DNA of 64,000 nt, taken from JBOFFC01 sp051648405. GTDB lineage: Bacteria; Planctomycetota; Planctomycetia; Pirellulales; Lacipirellulaceae. Shown in pieces: positions 9,488 through 18,198 of this stretch (positions within the stretch are counted from its first letter, which is position 1; every line of letters begins with the position of its first letter). A program made the position numbers and the translations under genes. Under the pieces are notes generated by a model, which saw only the letters and a program-made list of their open reading frames with translations, was not told the DNA's origin and searched no databases. The stretch is from contig JBOFFC010000111.1 in the NCBI GenBank assembly GCA_051648405.1, positions 1 through 64,000 of the forward strand, written 5' to 3'.

Positions 9488-10138
9488 ATGAATCGGCGGC
9501 CCCCACCCCACCTCAGCGACGAGCGCCTAGGCGAAGACGGACGTCTTAGCTCGGGTGGCTGCGTGGACGCATTTCGGGAATGGGCGCTAAGCCCATCGCC
9601 ACGAGCGCACGGAAGGTTTCGGCCGAACAGCGCCGAGCCGCTACGCGAAGCGCAGGGTAGTCGATGGCGGCTTGGCAAGGCTCCGACCTACGCGCCGACG
9701 GCGGCCCGCTTGCTACGCGCGTTCGCCGCCGAGCTACGCCCGCCGGCGCGGGGCCTTCCCGGGCGTTGCGCGGGCTACACCTTGATCGAGTTGATGGCCG
9801 CCGTGACGATCGTCGGGCTGGTCGCCGCGATCGCGCTGCCGCACGTCGCATCAATCACCGGTCGCGCGCGCGAGGTCATCGAGCGAACGGCCGCCCGGTC
9901 GATCCGCTCGTCGATCGACCGCTACAAGCTCAGCCACGACGTCTGGCCGGTGGCCCTCGACGTGTCGGACAACAGCGTGTCGAGCGACAGCAACCCGCTG
10001 TTCGGGATCGTCCTGGGGGTCGGCGTCACGAGTGGCGACTGGACGAAGGTCGCGACGAACCGGTACGCCGGCCCGACCGGCGCCCAGTTCGAGTACAACC
10101 CCGCCACCGGCGCGTTTGAGGAGTCTCCCGGCGGGTGA
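9488..10138 (+). CDS. Type II secretion / pilin-like pseudopilin (GspG-type prepilin)
   Basis: The core is a class III prepilin signal, AGYTLIELMAAVTIVGLVAA, with cleavage expected after Gly and Glu at +5. It is followed by a long N-terminal helix and a short C-terminal domain (DRYKLSHDVWPVALDVS ... GPTGAQFEYNPATGAFE) typical of minor pseudopilins. The start is uncertain. ATG 9488 gives a 96-residue Arg/Pro-rich leader that looks untranslated, whereas TTG 9710 would give a 20-odd-residue leader of normal length. No other secretion genes are nearby; scattered single prepilin genes are normal in planctomycetes. Confidence 0.65.
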   Translation: MNRRPPPHLSDERLGEDGRLSSGGCVDAFREWALSPSPRAHGRFRPNSAEPLREAQGSRWRLGKAPTYAPTAARLLRAFAAELRPPARGLPGRCAGYTLIELMAAVTIVGLVAAIALPHVASITGRAREVIERTAARSIRSSIDRYKLSHDVWPVALDVSDNSVSSDSNPLFGIVLGVGVTSGDWTKVATNRYAGPTGAQFEYNPATGAFEESPGG

Positions 10139-10257
10139 GACGGCGGCGCGGGACCGCGACCAGCAGCCAGCGGAGCGCAGAAGCAACCCTCGGGTGGAGT
10201 GGAACGGACCTTCGTACACCGGCACGCCGCGGGCTGTACGCACGGGGGCCGGCCACC

Positions 10258-10279
10258 AAGAATACGGGCTTTCCCACCT
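10258..10279 (+). promoter_or_regulatory. proB leader motif shared with purF
   Basis: The 20-mer at 10260-10279 (GAATACGGGCTTTCCCACCT) matches purF positions 14458-14477 in 19 of 20 bases. It includes a -10-like hexamer (AAGAAT, 10258-10263) and the near-palindrome GGGCTTTCCC, and ends 18 bp before ATG 10297. Confidence 0.5.
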
Positions 10280-10296
10280 CCTTCGGTGGCCCTCCG

Positions 10297-11466
10297 ATGC
10301 CCGATCCCCAGCGCCTCGCAGTCGTCGCCCACGCGGACCCCGTGGTCGTGAAGGTCGGCACGCGCGTGCTGACGGGCAAAGGGGGGGGGCTCGACCTGGC
10401 ACGGGTCGATTCGCTCGCCGAGCAACTGGCGGAGATCGGCGCTGGGAGCAAGCGGCGCGTGGTGCTGGTGAGCAGCGGCGCCGTGGGCGCCGGCATCGGC
10501 CGGCTGGGTCTCACGAAACGCCCGACCGACCTGGCGAGCCTGCAAGCAGTCGCCGCGCTCGGCCAGAGCCGGTTGATCGAGGCGTACAACCAGGCGCTGG
10601 AGAAGCGCGGCTGCCGCGCGGCGCAGGTGCTGCTGACCTCCGACGACTTCCACGACCGCCGGCGGTACCTGAACGTTAGGAACACGCTCGAAGCGCTGTT
10701 CGAGTACGGCGCCATCCCGATCGTCAACGAGAACGACACTGTACGGACCGACGAGCTCGCGCGGAACGTGGGGGACAACGACCGGCTGGCGGCGATGGTC
10801 ACCAATCTCCTGCGGGCCCCGCTGCTCATCCTGCTGACCGACGTCGAGGGCCTGTACGACGGCGACCCCAAGGACCCCGCGTCGAAGATCATCCCGACCG
10901 TCGATTCGATCAACGACGACACGCTCGGCCTCGCCCGCGCGACGACCGACAACCGCGAGATCGTCCTCTCGCTCGGCGGCATGGCGAGCAAGCTCGAGGC
11001 GGCGCGGATGGTCACCTCGTCGGGCGAGAACGTCATCCTCGCCGGCGGCGGGCGGCCACGGGTCCTCGCCGACGTCCTGTCGGGGGAGCTCGTCGGGACC
11101 TTGCTGCTCGCGCAGGAGGGGTCGGTCAGCTCGCGCAAGCGGTGGATCGCCTGGGCCGCCCACCCCGGCGGCAGGCTGACGCTCGACGACGGGGCCGTCC
11201 GCGCCGTCGAGGAGCACGGCAAGAGCCTCCTGTCGGTCGGCATCGCCCGCGTCGAAGGGGACTTCGAAAAGGGGGACGTTGTGTCGCTGGTCGATCGTGC
11301 CGGCCAGGAGGTCGCCCGAGGGCTGACCAACTACGGGGCGCGCGACCTTGCCACGATTGCCGGTCGTCCGGCCGAGCAGGTCGCCGAAACTCTCGACCGC
11401 CCGACGTACACCGAGGTCGTCCACCGCAACCACCTCACGCTCGTGCGCAGACCGGCTGCCGGTTGA
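10297..11466 (+). CDS. proB: Glutamate 5-kinase
   Basis: Phosphorylates glutamate to gamma-glutamyl phosphate, the first and feedback-controlled step of proline synthesis. The 389-residue protein has an amino-acid-kinase domain (VVVKVGTRVLTG, VLVSSGAVGAG, PIVNENDTV, LLTDVEGLYDGDP, GGMASKLEAA) and a C-terminal PUA domain (from about residue 285: GGRLTLDDGAVRAV, KSLLSVGI, FEKGDVV), the usual two-domain form. The ATG at 10297 precedes the first beta-strand by the standard distance. The next proline gene (proA) is not adjacent. It carries the leader motif shared with purF. Confidence 0.96.
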   Translation: MPDPQRLAVVAHADPVVVKVGTRVLTGKGGGLDLARVDSLAEQLAEIGAGSKRRVVLVSSGAVGAGIGRLGLTKRPTDLASLQAVAALGQSRLIEAYNQALEKRGCRAAQVLLTSDDFHDRRRYLNVRNTLEALFEYGAIPIVNENDTVRTDELARNVGDNDRLAAMVTNLLRAPLLILLTDVEGLYDGDPKDPASKIIPTVDSINDDTLGLARATTDNREIVLSLGGMASKLEAARMVTSSGENVILAGGGRPRVLADVLSGELVGTLLLAQEGSVSSRKRWIAWAAHPGGRLTLDDGAVRAVEEHGKSLLSVGIARVEGDFEKGDVVSLVDRAGQEVARGLTNYGARDLATIAGRPAEQVAETLDRPTYTEVVHRNHLTLVRRPAAG

Positions 11467-11614
11467 CCCCCCGCGTGGTAGACTGGCGAACTGGGGGAGA
11501 CGGGGCTTGCGCCCGATCTCGAGTTTGACGGCGCCCCCCCGATTGGGCGCCGGCCCCCGCCGCTACCGCGACGTCCCGCCGCGACCGCTCGACGCCCCCG
11601 CCCTGAGTTGCGTG

Positions 11615-13129
11615 ATGTCCGCTGCCCCTTCCCCCCGGTCGATGGACGCCGGGGAGGTCTGCCCGTTCGGGGGCGCCGCGGCCCCCGCGCCGCTCGTAAC
11701 GTCGGGCCTCCCCGTCACCGACGGGAGCCTGGTCGATTTCAGCCGCGACCTGCTGGGATGGTTCCGGCGGCTGCACGCCGAGCACGGTCCGATCGCGATG
11801 GTACGCGACCAGGGTCAGCTTGGGGGCGGGCAGAGCGTCGTGCTGCTGTTCGACCCCGAGTTCAACCGCCAGGTCCTCAGCGACGCGGCGACCTACCACG
11901 CCCGGTTCTTCGGGATCCGCGGGCCGAAGCGTTCGAGCCAGCGACGCGTCACGTGCGGCCTGCTGGCGATGAACGGCGAGCAGCACAAGCGCAACCGCCG
12001 GATGGTCAAAGAGCCGTTCGGCCCGAAGGCCATCGAAGCCTACCGGCCGACGATCGCCGCGCTGGCCGCGGAAGAGGTCGCGACCTGGCGTGACGGCGAC
12101 GAGGTCGATTTCAACCAGTTGATGACCCGCTACATGCTGCGGGTCACGAGCCGCCTATTGTTCGGCCTCGACGAACCGGGCCTGGCGTACGAGCTGGGCG
12201 AGCAGATCGCCGAGTGGGTCGAGATGAACCACCGGATGGGGATCGGCGCCCTGGTCCCTCACGACGAGTTCACCGAGGGCTACGAGGGGCTGCTCGAGTT
12301 CGCCGAGTCGATGGAGCGAAACGTCCTGGAGCTGATCCGGCGTCGCCGCGATGACCCGCAGCCGGGGCTCGACGTGCTGTCGCTCCTCGTCCGCTCGCAC
12401 GACGACCAGGGGGGGCTCTCCGACGAGGAGCTCGTGGGGCAGTGCTGCGTGCTGTTCGCCGCGGCCCACATGACGACGGCCCACTCGTTCAGTTGGACCA
12501 CGTTCCTGCTCGCCCAGCACCCGAGCGTCATGCAGTCGCTGTGGGAGGCGATCCACGACGGCACAGCCGACGAGCCCCACCCGACCGGCGCGCCGTCGCT
12601 GCTCGAGCGGGTCATCAAGGAATCGATGCGCGTCCTGCCCGCCTCGGCCTACTCGCAGCGCGTCTGCGCCGAGCCGGTGCGGCTGGGGCCGTTCGACCTG
12701 CCGCGCGGGACGCCGATCGTGTTCACGCCGCTGATCACGCAGCGACTCGCGGCGCTCTGGCCCGAGCCGACGCGCTTCGACCCCGACCGCTGGCTCACGG
12801 CGAAGCCCAGCGCGTACGAGTACCACCCGTTCGGCGCCGGCCCGCGGCGCTGTATCGGCGGGCCGCTGGCGATGGAAGTCCTGCGGACGAGCCTGCCAAT
12901 CTTCCTGCGCGACTGGCGCGTGAGCGTGGTCCCCGGCGCCGAGGTCTCGGCGGAAGTGAAGAGCACGATGCTCAACCCGAGTGCCGGCGTGCCGGTGCGG
13001 CTCGAGCGGCACACGACATTGGGGGGAGGCGACGGCGCGTTCCGCGCGAGCACCGTGACGGGGAACATCGTCGAGCTGGTCGATCTCCCCGAGGCGCCCG
13101 CCTTGGCGCCGCTGCGCAAGCCGCGCTAG
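11615..13129 (+). CDS. Cytochrome P450
   Basis: A 504-residue haem-thiolate monooxygenase, no membrane anchor visible, so likely soluble and dependent on separate redox partners, none of which is nearby. Key motifs are the I-helix (CVLFAAAHMTTAHS, with the usual acid-alcohol pair changed to His-Met-Thr-Thr), the K-helix ExxR in VIKESMRVLP, the PERF-like FDPDRW, and the haem loop FGAGPRRCIGGPLA with Cys413 as iron ligand. The N-terminus (MDAGEVCPFGG...) carries an extra Cys. A -10-like TAGACT lies at 11479. The stop codon is shared on opposite strands with the converging acetyltransferase gene through the palindrome CTAG. The substrate is unknown. Confidence 0.92.
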   Translation: MSAAPSPRSMDAGEVCPFGGAAAPAPLVTSGLPVTDGSLVDFSRDLLGWFRRLHAEHGPIAMVRDQGQLGGGQSVVLLFDPEFNRQVLSDAATYHARFFGIRGPKRSSQRRVTCGLLAMNGEQHKRNRRMVKEPFGPKAIEAYRPTIAALAAEEVATWRDGDEVDFNQLMTRYMLRVTSRLLFGLDEPGLAYELGEQIAEWVEMNHRMGIGALVPHDEFTEGYEGLLEFAESMERNVLELIRRRRDDPQPGLDVLSLLVRSHDDQGGLSDEELVGQCCVLFAAAHMTTAHSFSWTTFLLAQHPSVMQSLWEAIHDGTADEPHPTGAPSLLERVIKESMRVLPASAYSQRVCAEPVRLGPFDLPRGTPIVFTPLITQRLAALWPEPTRFDPDRWLTAKPSAYEYHPFGAGPRRCIGGPLAMEVLRTSLPIFLRDWRVSVVPGAEVSAEVKSTMLNPSAGVPVRLERHTTLGGGDGAFRASTVTGNIVELVDLPEAPALAPLRKPR

Positions 13130-13668
13130 CCGAGGTCGTCGCGCGTCATGGCGTAGAGCAGCGCGTCGCGCGGATCTTCGCCTAGCTGCGGCAAGACAAA
13201 CGTTCGCCGCGTGCGCCCCTCGAGCGTCATGCCGCACTTCTCCATCACCCGGGCAGAGCCGACGTTGTCGGGGTGGCAGTAGGCCGAAACGCGCCAGACC
13301 GACTGGTCACGCCACGCGAGGTCGAGCACCGCGCGTAGGGCCTCGGTCATGATCCCCTTGCCCCATTCGGAGCGTGCGAGGACGTACCCGACGCCGACGC
13401 GAAAGTCGCTCTTCCAGGTGGTGATCATCCCGCAAGGGGAGTCGGCGCCCCCGACGCAGATCGCCCGCTCGGTCTCCCCCTTCGCGACCACTCGGTCCGG
13501 GATCCCGGCGAGGTACTCCCGCGACTCCTCGACGGACGCGTGGGTCCGCCACGAGAGGTAGCGTGTCACCTCGGGGTCGCTCGTGTAGCTGTCGAAGAAC
13601 GCCTCGGCATCGTCCAGCGTCGGGGAGCGTAGCACCAGGCGCTCGGTGGTGATGGTCGTAGCGAGCAT
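13126..13668 (-). CDS. GNAT acetyltransferase, RimJ/RimL type
   Basis: A 180-residue GNAT-fold enzyme expected to transfer acetyl from acetyl-CoA to an amine, in this subgroup often a protein N-terminus. It starts TTERLVLRSPTLDDAEAFF, with VGYVLARSEWGKGIMTEALR (pyrophosphate-binding loop) and CHPDNVGSARVMEKCGM (acetyl-CoA side). Length is typical. It converges on the P450 gene, overlapping by 4 bp. Confidence 0.9.
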   Translation of the reverse strand: MLATTITTERLVLRSPTLDDAEAFFDSYTSDPEVTRYLSWRTHASVEESREYLAGIPDRVVAKGETERAICVGGADSPCGMITTWKSDFRVGVGYVLARSEWGKGIMTEALRAVLDLAWRDQSVWRVSAYCHPDNVGSARVMEKCGMTLEGRTRRTFVLPQLGEDPRDALLYAMTRDDLG

Positions 13669-13819
13669 GCGGGCGCCCTTGGAGACAGTGGTCAGTGAAG
13701 GGGACCGTCGGAGGGGGGTGCCGGTTCGCGTTGGTTGCGGCGGTCCGGGGCGTGATTAGCGTGAAAGGTACCGACCAGGGCCGCACGGCGCCGGGCGGCC
13801 CCGCCTCCTCACGCCCCTC

Positions 13820-14314
13820 GTGCCCGCCATGCTCCGCCTCGTCGTCGCGCTCTGCTCCGCGCTCTGCCTCGAAGCAACCGCCCAGTGCCCCTACGGCTGC
13901 GACCTGGTGGGGGCCAGCTACGCCGACGCGGCGCGGGCCTACGAGATCGCCGCCACACAGCAGCGGTTGTACCAGCGCGGCGACCACCCGGGCCGTGTCC
14001 GCGCGCTGACAATCGAGAAACAGATCGCCGAGGCCCGGATCCAGGTCCTGCGCCGCCGACTGGCCGAGCTCCGCCCCATCAATCGCTTCACAACCGGCAA
14101 CGCGCTGCTGGTGACGGCCGAGGAGACGCGGATCGCCCTGCTCCGCGAGGAGCTGCACCTGCGGGGGCTGCGCGACGCCCTGCTCGCCGAACAACGCTGG
14201 CACTCCGAGCGGATGCGCGAGATGGTCCTCGCCACGCAGCACGCCGCGGCCCACCTCGCCCAACACCCGGCGGGGGACCCAACCGAGCCAATCGTGATCA
14301 CCGTCGAGCGCTAG
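13820..14314 (+). CDS. Small secreted helical protein, unknown family
   Basis: A 164-residue protein with a signal peptide (MLRLVVALCSALCLEATAQC; Met at 13829 may be the true start) ending near a CPYGC motif. The rest is one long predicted helix rich in Arg, Leu, Ala and Glu with heptad-like spacing (RALTIEKQIAEARIQVLRRR, LLREELHLRGLRDALLAEQR), suggesting a coiled coil. Two Cys near the mature N-terminus could form a disulfide or lipid anchor. No family recognised. It is followed by a strong hairpin repeat and then purF. Confidence 0.65.
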   Translation: MPAMLRLVVALCSALCLEATAQCPYGCDLVGASYADAARAYEIAATQQRLYQRGDHPGRVRALTIEKQIAEARIQVLRRRLAELRPINRFTTGNALLVTAEETRIALLREELHLRGLRDALLAEQRWHSERMREMVLATQHAAAHLAQHPAGDPTEPIVITVER

Positions 14315-14321
14315 CGCTAAC

Positions 14322-14413
14322 GCGAGCCGGCGGCGCCAGCCGTCGGAGTGTTGGTAGCGGGGTCGAGTCTGTCAGCGACGCAACGTCTCCGACGGCTGGC
14401 GCCACCGGCTCGC
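14322..14413. repeat. Inverted 27-bp repeat (GAGCCGG...CCGTCGGAG family) between genes
   Basis: Arms 14322-14348 and 14387-14413 are reverse complements over 27 bp with one mismatch, around a 38-base loop. They begin 8 bp after a stop codon. A third copy with one further change lies at 60753-60779, with a degenerate opposing arm at 60808-60833. The element is therefore a dispersed palindromic family, possibly acting as a transcription barrier. Confidence 0.85.
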
Positions 14414-14432
14414 CTTACGAGTTCGTGGCAGC

Positions 14433-14477
14433 TTCTAGCGGTCGGTCGCGCTCGGTAGAATACGGGCTTTCCCGCCT
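14433..14477 (+). promoter_or_regulatory. purF promoter and shared leader motif
   Basis: TTCTAG (14433-14438), 17 bp, then TAGAAT (14456-14461), a good -10. The 20-mer at 14458-14477 is shared with proB (19/20 identical). ATG 14500 follows 22 bp later. Confidence 0.6.
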
Positions 14478-14499
14478 GCCCGACCGCGAGCCGCGCGTG

Positions 14500-16101
14500 A
14501 TGTCCGACCCCTCGGCCGACCCCCGCGTTTGGGACGGGCCGCGCCACGAGTGCGGGATCGCCGCCGTCTACCACCTCGACGGGCCGCGGAGCCCGCTGGG
14601 CCCCGGGCAGGGCCCCGACGAGGCGTCGCGGCTGTTGCCGCGGATGCTGCTCGATATCCAGAACCGCGGGCAGCTCGCCGCGGGGATGACGTCGTGGAAC
14701 CCCAAGCGGTCGCTGCTGCTCGACACGTACAAGCAGCTCGGCGGCGTCGCCGAGGCGTTCCGCCTCAATCACCCGGCCAAGGCCGAGGCGGTGATGGCGC
14801 AGCACGCGGGACGGGCGGCGATCGGCCACGTCCGCTACGCCACCTGCGGCAAGGACGACCTGAATTACGCCCAGCCGTTCGAGCACCGGCACCTGCAGAA
14901 GCGCAAGTGGTTCGCGTTCGCCTTCAACGGCCAACTCGCCAACTTCGAAGAGCTGAAGCTCGAGATCCTGGCCTCCGACGAGCACCACGTGGCGCTCGAC
15001 GGCGACACCGAAGTGCTGATGCACGAGATCGCCCGCCAGATGTCGGGGGACCTGCGGCCGACGATGATCGAAGTCCTGCGCAACGTCTCGCAGCGCTTCG
15101 ACGGGGCCTACAGCATCGCGCTGCTGAACGCCGACGGCGAGATGGTCGTTGCCCGCGACCCGCTGGGGATGAAGCCCGTGTCGTGGGCGCTCGAGGGCTC
15201 GCTGTTCGCCGCCGCGAGCGAGAGCGTGGCGCTGCTGAACCTGGGCTTCGAGCCGGAGAGCATCCGCGCGCTCGAGCCCGGGGAAGCGATCCTCGTGTCG
15301 CGGGACGGCGTCTCGGTCGAGCGGTTCACACCGGCGGAGCGCAAGGCGCACTGCTTCTTCGAGTGGGTGTACTTCGCTAACGTCGCCAGCGTGCTCGACG
15401 ACCGGAGCGTCTACCTCACGCGCAAGGCCCTCGGCGAGGAGCTCGCCCGGCTCGAGACGACGCCGATCGACGCCGACACGGTCGTCGTGCCGGTCCCCGA
15501 CACGAGTAAGGCGGCCGCCGACGCGATGGCCTATAAGCTCGGCGTGCCGTGCGTCGAGGGGTTGATGCGGAACCGCTACGCGGGGCGCACGTTCATCGAG
15601 GGGGGGGACGCGCGGCTGGCCAAGGTCTCGTCGAAGTACACGCCGCTCCGCGAAGTGCTCGAGGGGAAGCGCGTACTGCTGGTCGAGGACTCGATCGTCC
15701 GCTCGACCACGCTGCGGGTCCTCGTCGATCGGCTCCGCGACGTGGGGCGCGTCAAGGAGATCCACGTCCGCGTCGCCTGCCCCCCGATCGTGGCGCCTTG
15801 CTTTTATGGGATCGACATGTCGACGGTCGGCGAGCTGTTCGCCCCGCGGTTCCTCGCCGGCGCGGCCTCTGACGAGGAGGCTTTCGCGGCGATGGCCCGC
15901 GAGCTGGGGGCCGACTCGCTCCGCTACTTGCCGATCGCGTCGATCGCTCGCGCGATCGAGAAGCCGGCCGAAGACCTCTGCCGCGCGTGCATCACCGGAG
16001 ACTACCCGACACCCAGCGGCCAGCGGCTGTACCAACTCGCCCTCGCCGACGCCCAGAACGGCGGCCGGGCGACGCGGACGTACGAAGGGGCCGGGGTGTG
16101 A
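14500..16101 (+). CDS. purF: Amidophosphoribosyltransferase
   Basis: The first committed step of purine synthesis: PRPP plus glutamine give phosphoribosylamine. The 533-residue protein has an N-terminal glutaminase domain whose nucleophile Cys18 (RHECGIAAVYHL) would be exposed by removing a 17-residue propeptide, then a phosphoribosyltransferase domain with the PRPP loop VLLVEDSIVRSTT. Cysteines in AHCFFEW, CPPIVAPCFYG and DLCRACITGDYPTP match the iron-sulfur-dependent (Bacillus-type) class, which is oxygen-sensitive. The ATG at 14500 fits the propeptide; the upstream frame contains repeat sequence. purB is in the window but about 33 kb away. Confidence 0.96.
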   Translation: MSDPSADPRVWDGPRHECGIAAVYHLDGPRSPLGPGQGPDEASRLLPRMLLDIQNRGQLAAGMTSWNPKRSLLLDTYKQLGGVAEAFRLNHPAKAEAVMAQHAGRAAIGHVRYATCGKDDLNYAQPFEHRHLQKRKWFAFAFNGQLANFEELKLEILASDEHHVALDGDTEVLMHEIARQMSGDLRPTMIEVLRNVSQRFDGAYSIALLNADGEMVVARDPLGMKPVSWALEGSLFAAASESVALLNLGFEPESIRALEPGEAILVSRDGVSVERFTPAERKAHCFFEWVYFANVASVLDDRSVYLTRKALGEELARLETTPIDADTVVVPVPDTSKAAADAMAYKLGVPCVEGLMRNRYAGRTFIEGGDARLAKVSSKYTPLREVLEGKRVLLVEDSIVRSTTLRVLVDRLRDVGRVKEIHVRVACPPIVAPCFYGIDMSTVGELFAPRFLAGAASDEEAFAAMARELGADSLRYLPIASIARAIEKPAEDLCRACITGDYPTPSGQRLYQLALADAQNGGRATRTYEGAGV

Positions 16102-16107
16102 GCAGCG

Positions 16108-16137
16108 TTCTCGGCCGCGGGCGTGGCGGAGTACAAT
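16108..16137 (+). promoter_or_regulatory. Promoter of the Uma2 gene
   Basis: TTCTCG (16108-16113), 18 bp, then TACAAT (16132-16137). ATG 16168 lies 30 bp beyond, whereas the GTG at 16123 would lie upstream of the -10. Confidence 0.5.
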
Positions 16138-16167
16138 ACCGAGACGAACCCCTTCGGAGCCCCTCCC

Positions 16168-16845
16168 ATGCCGACCACGCAGCCCGACGTTCCGACGTCG
16201 CTCGGTTCGTTCGTGCCGCCGGCCGACGGGTTCGAGGGAGGTTGGGTCGCCGACCCGATGCTCCTCGCCGAGCTCCGTGATCGACGCGCCCTGACGGGCG
16301 CCGATCGATACGACGAAACTTGGGAAGGGGTGTACGTGATGGCGCCGAGCGCTGACGACGACCACCAGGAGATGGTTTACGGGTTTGCCGACCCTTTTCG
16401 CGCAATGATCGACGCCCTGGGGCTTGGCAGGTCGCGTCCGGGGATGAACGTTTCGGACCGTGTCGTGAAGTGGACCGACAACTTCCGCTGCCCCGACGTC
16501 GCGGTGTTCCTCAACGGGACGAAGGCCACGAACCACGGGGCGTTCTGGCACGGCGGGCCCGACTTTGCGGTCGAGATCGTCAGCCCGCGCGACCGGACGC
16601 GTGAGAAACTCGACTTCTACGCCGCCGTCGGCACGCGCGAGCTGCTGATCGTCGATCGCGACCCGTGGCGGCTCGAGCTGCTGCGTCTCGACGGGTCGCG
16701 CCTTGTCTTGATCGGCGTCTCGACCGTCAAGGACGGCGGCGAGGTCGCGAGCGCCGTGCTGCCGTTCACCTTCCGCCTCGTCGCGGGGGAGCACCGCCCG
16801 TGGATCACCGTGCGGCACGAGTCGGGGCAGGCTTGGAACGTTTGA
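16168..16845 (+). CDS. Uma2 (DUF820) family PD-(D/E)XK nuclease-fold protein
   Basis: A 225-residue protein with the restriction-endonuclease-like core: RCPDVAVF (acidic Asp), then DFAVEIVSPRDRTREKLDFY, in which Glu and a downstream Lys complete the catalytic set, and a late LLIVDRDPWRLELLRL strand. Uma2 proteins are widespread and multiplied in planctomycetes and cyanobacteria; a nuclease role is presumed from the fold but not proved. The start at 16168 is chosen because a TACAAT -10 lies at 16132-16137, inside the alternative GTG-started frame. It converges on the radical SAM gene. Confidence 0.82.
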   Translation: MPTTQPDVPTSLGSFVPPADGFEGGWVADPMLLAELRDRRALTGADRYDETWEGVYVMAPSADDDHQEMVYGFADPFRAMIDALGLGRSRPGMNVSDRVVKWTDNFRCPDVAVFLNGTKATNHGAFWHGGPDFAVEIVSPRDRTREKLDFYAAVGTRELLIVDRDPWRLELLRLDGSRLVLIGVSTVKDGGEVASAVLPFTFRLVAGEHRPWITVRHESGQAWNV

Positions 16846-16854
16846 CGCGCGCCC

Positions 16855-18147
16855 TCAGGTGTACCGCACGCCGCGGTGTTCCGGTTCGAAGAAGGCGCTC
16901 AGCAGCGAGTCGGCCCGCAGCAGGCCGTCGCGGGTGAGTTCAACGCGGTCGCCGGCGATCGTCAGCAGGCCTTCGCTGGCGTGTTCGGCCCACGCTTCGC
17001 GCCACTCGTCGAGCACCTCGACGCCAAACTTTTCGCGGAAGTAGGCCACGTCGAGCCGGCCGCGCTTCAGTTGCAGCACCATTTCGCGCACCAGCGCCTG
17101 GTGCGGCGTGATCCGCAGGCCACGGCCGAGCGGCAGCCGGCCCGCTTCGAGCGCGCCGAGGTACTTCTCCCACTCGGGGAGGTTTTGGTAGTGGACCCCG
17201 GCGGCGTGGCCGAAGCTGGCGATGCCGGTCGCCAGCAGGTCGCTCCCCCGCCACAGGTTGTCGCGGTAGCTGAACTTCACGTCGGGGCGGACCACCGTGT
17301 AGGCGCTCGATTGCTCGTAGCCCGCTTCGAGCAACTGGTCGAACGCCCACGAGACCCACTCCCGCTTCTGGTCCCACGACGCGACCGGCGACTTCCCCCC
17401 GGCGAGGACGTCCTGCGAGTAGACCGTGTTGAAGGGGAGCTCCATTTGGTAGATGGTGACGCTGTCGGGCCGCATGTCGCGGACGCGCCGGACGCAGTCG
17501 CGCCACTTGTCGGTCGAGTCCCCCACCATGCCGGCGATCAGGTCGATATTGACGTTGTCGAAGTCCGCGGCCTGGATCCACGGCCAGCAGCGGTCGATCT
17601 CCATCGACTCGTGGGCCCGGCCGTTGTCGCGGAGGATCGCGTCGTCGGTGTGCTCGACCCCCAGGGAGAGCCGCGTGACGCCGATCTCCTTGAGGGTGGC
17701 GACCTTCGCCTCGCTGAGCGTGCCGGGCTCGCACTCGAAGGTGACCTCTTCGGCGAGCGACCAATCGACGTGCTCGCGCAGTCGATCGACGAGCCGCGTG
17801 AGCTGCCTGCTCGACAGGAACGACGGCGTGCCGCCGCCGAAGTAGACGAAGCGGAACGGCCGGCCCCCCATCACGGGGAGCCGGCTCACCAGCTCGATCT
17901 CTTTGGAGAGCGCTGCGAGGTAGCGCTCGACTTCTTGACCGTTCTTGTCGGTGAAGACCTTGAAGTAGCAGAACTTGCAGCGCTTGCGGCAGAACGGCAG
18001 GTGCAGGTAGAGCCCCAGCGGCGTCCCCGCGACCGGCGGCGCAGCCATCGCCGCGCGGACGTCGCCGAGCGACTCCGCCGACCACACCGAGAACGGCGGG
18101 TAGTTGCTGATGAAGTAACTGCCGACGTCGGTCTTGCTATCTGGCAT
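16855..18147 (-). CDS. HemW/HemN-like radical SAM enzyme
   Basis: A 430-residue protein. The radical SAM cluster motif is PFCRKRCKFCYFKV (Cys53, Cys57, Cys60). It lacks the fourth Cys of true HemN (CxxxCxxCxC), so it belongs with HemW-like or functionally divergent members. FGGGTPSFLS, TFECEPGTLS and NIDLIAGMVGDS are the usual barrel motifs, and a C-terminal winged-helix-like domain ends the protein. It is the last gene of the AMP-ligase/ALDH/ADH cluster. HemW-like enzymes range from haem chaperones to methyltransferases and cyclopropanases; here a tailoring step on the cluster's product is inferred. Start ATG 18147; a GTG 12 bases upstream arises from repeat sequence. Confidence 0.85.
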   Translation of the reverse strand: MPDSKTDVGSYFISNYPPFSVWSAESLGDVRAAMAAPPVAGTPLGLYLHLPFCRKRCKFCYFKVFTDKNGQEVERYLAALSKEIELVSRLPVMGGRPFRFVYFGGGTPSFLSSRQLTRLVDRLREHVDWSLAEEVTFECEPGTLSEAKVATLKEIGVTRLSLGVEHTDDAILRDNGRAHESMEIDRCWPWIQAADFDNVNIDLIAGMVGDSTDKWRDCVRRVRDMRPDSVTIYQMELPFNTVYSQDVLAGGKSPVASWDQKREWVSWAFDQLLEAGYEQSSAYTVVRPDVKFSYRDNLWRGSDLLATGIASFGHAAGVHYQNLPEWEKYLGALEAGRLPLGRGLRITPHQALVREMVLQLKRGRLDVAYFREKFGVEVLDEWREAWAEHASEGLLTIAGDRVELTRDGLLRADSLLSAFFEPEHRGVRYT

Positions 18148-18151
18148 GGGG

Positions 18152-18186
18152 GGAACCACAGATGAACGCAGATAAACGGGGATGAA
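18152..18186 (+). repeat. Family A repeat A1 (left border of the GxxExxY cassette)
   Basis: GGAACCACAGATGAAC then two more 10-11-bp units of the GATGAACGCA type. It faces A2 at 18572-18605 across the GxxExxY gene. Confidence 0.85.
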
Positions 18187-18198
18187 GCTTCCCCGGGG

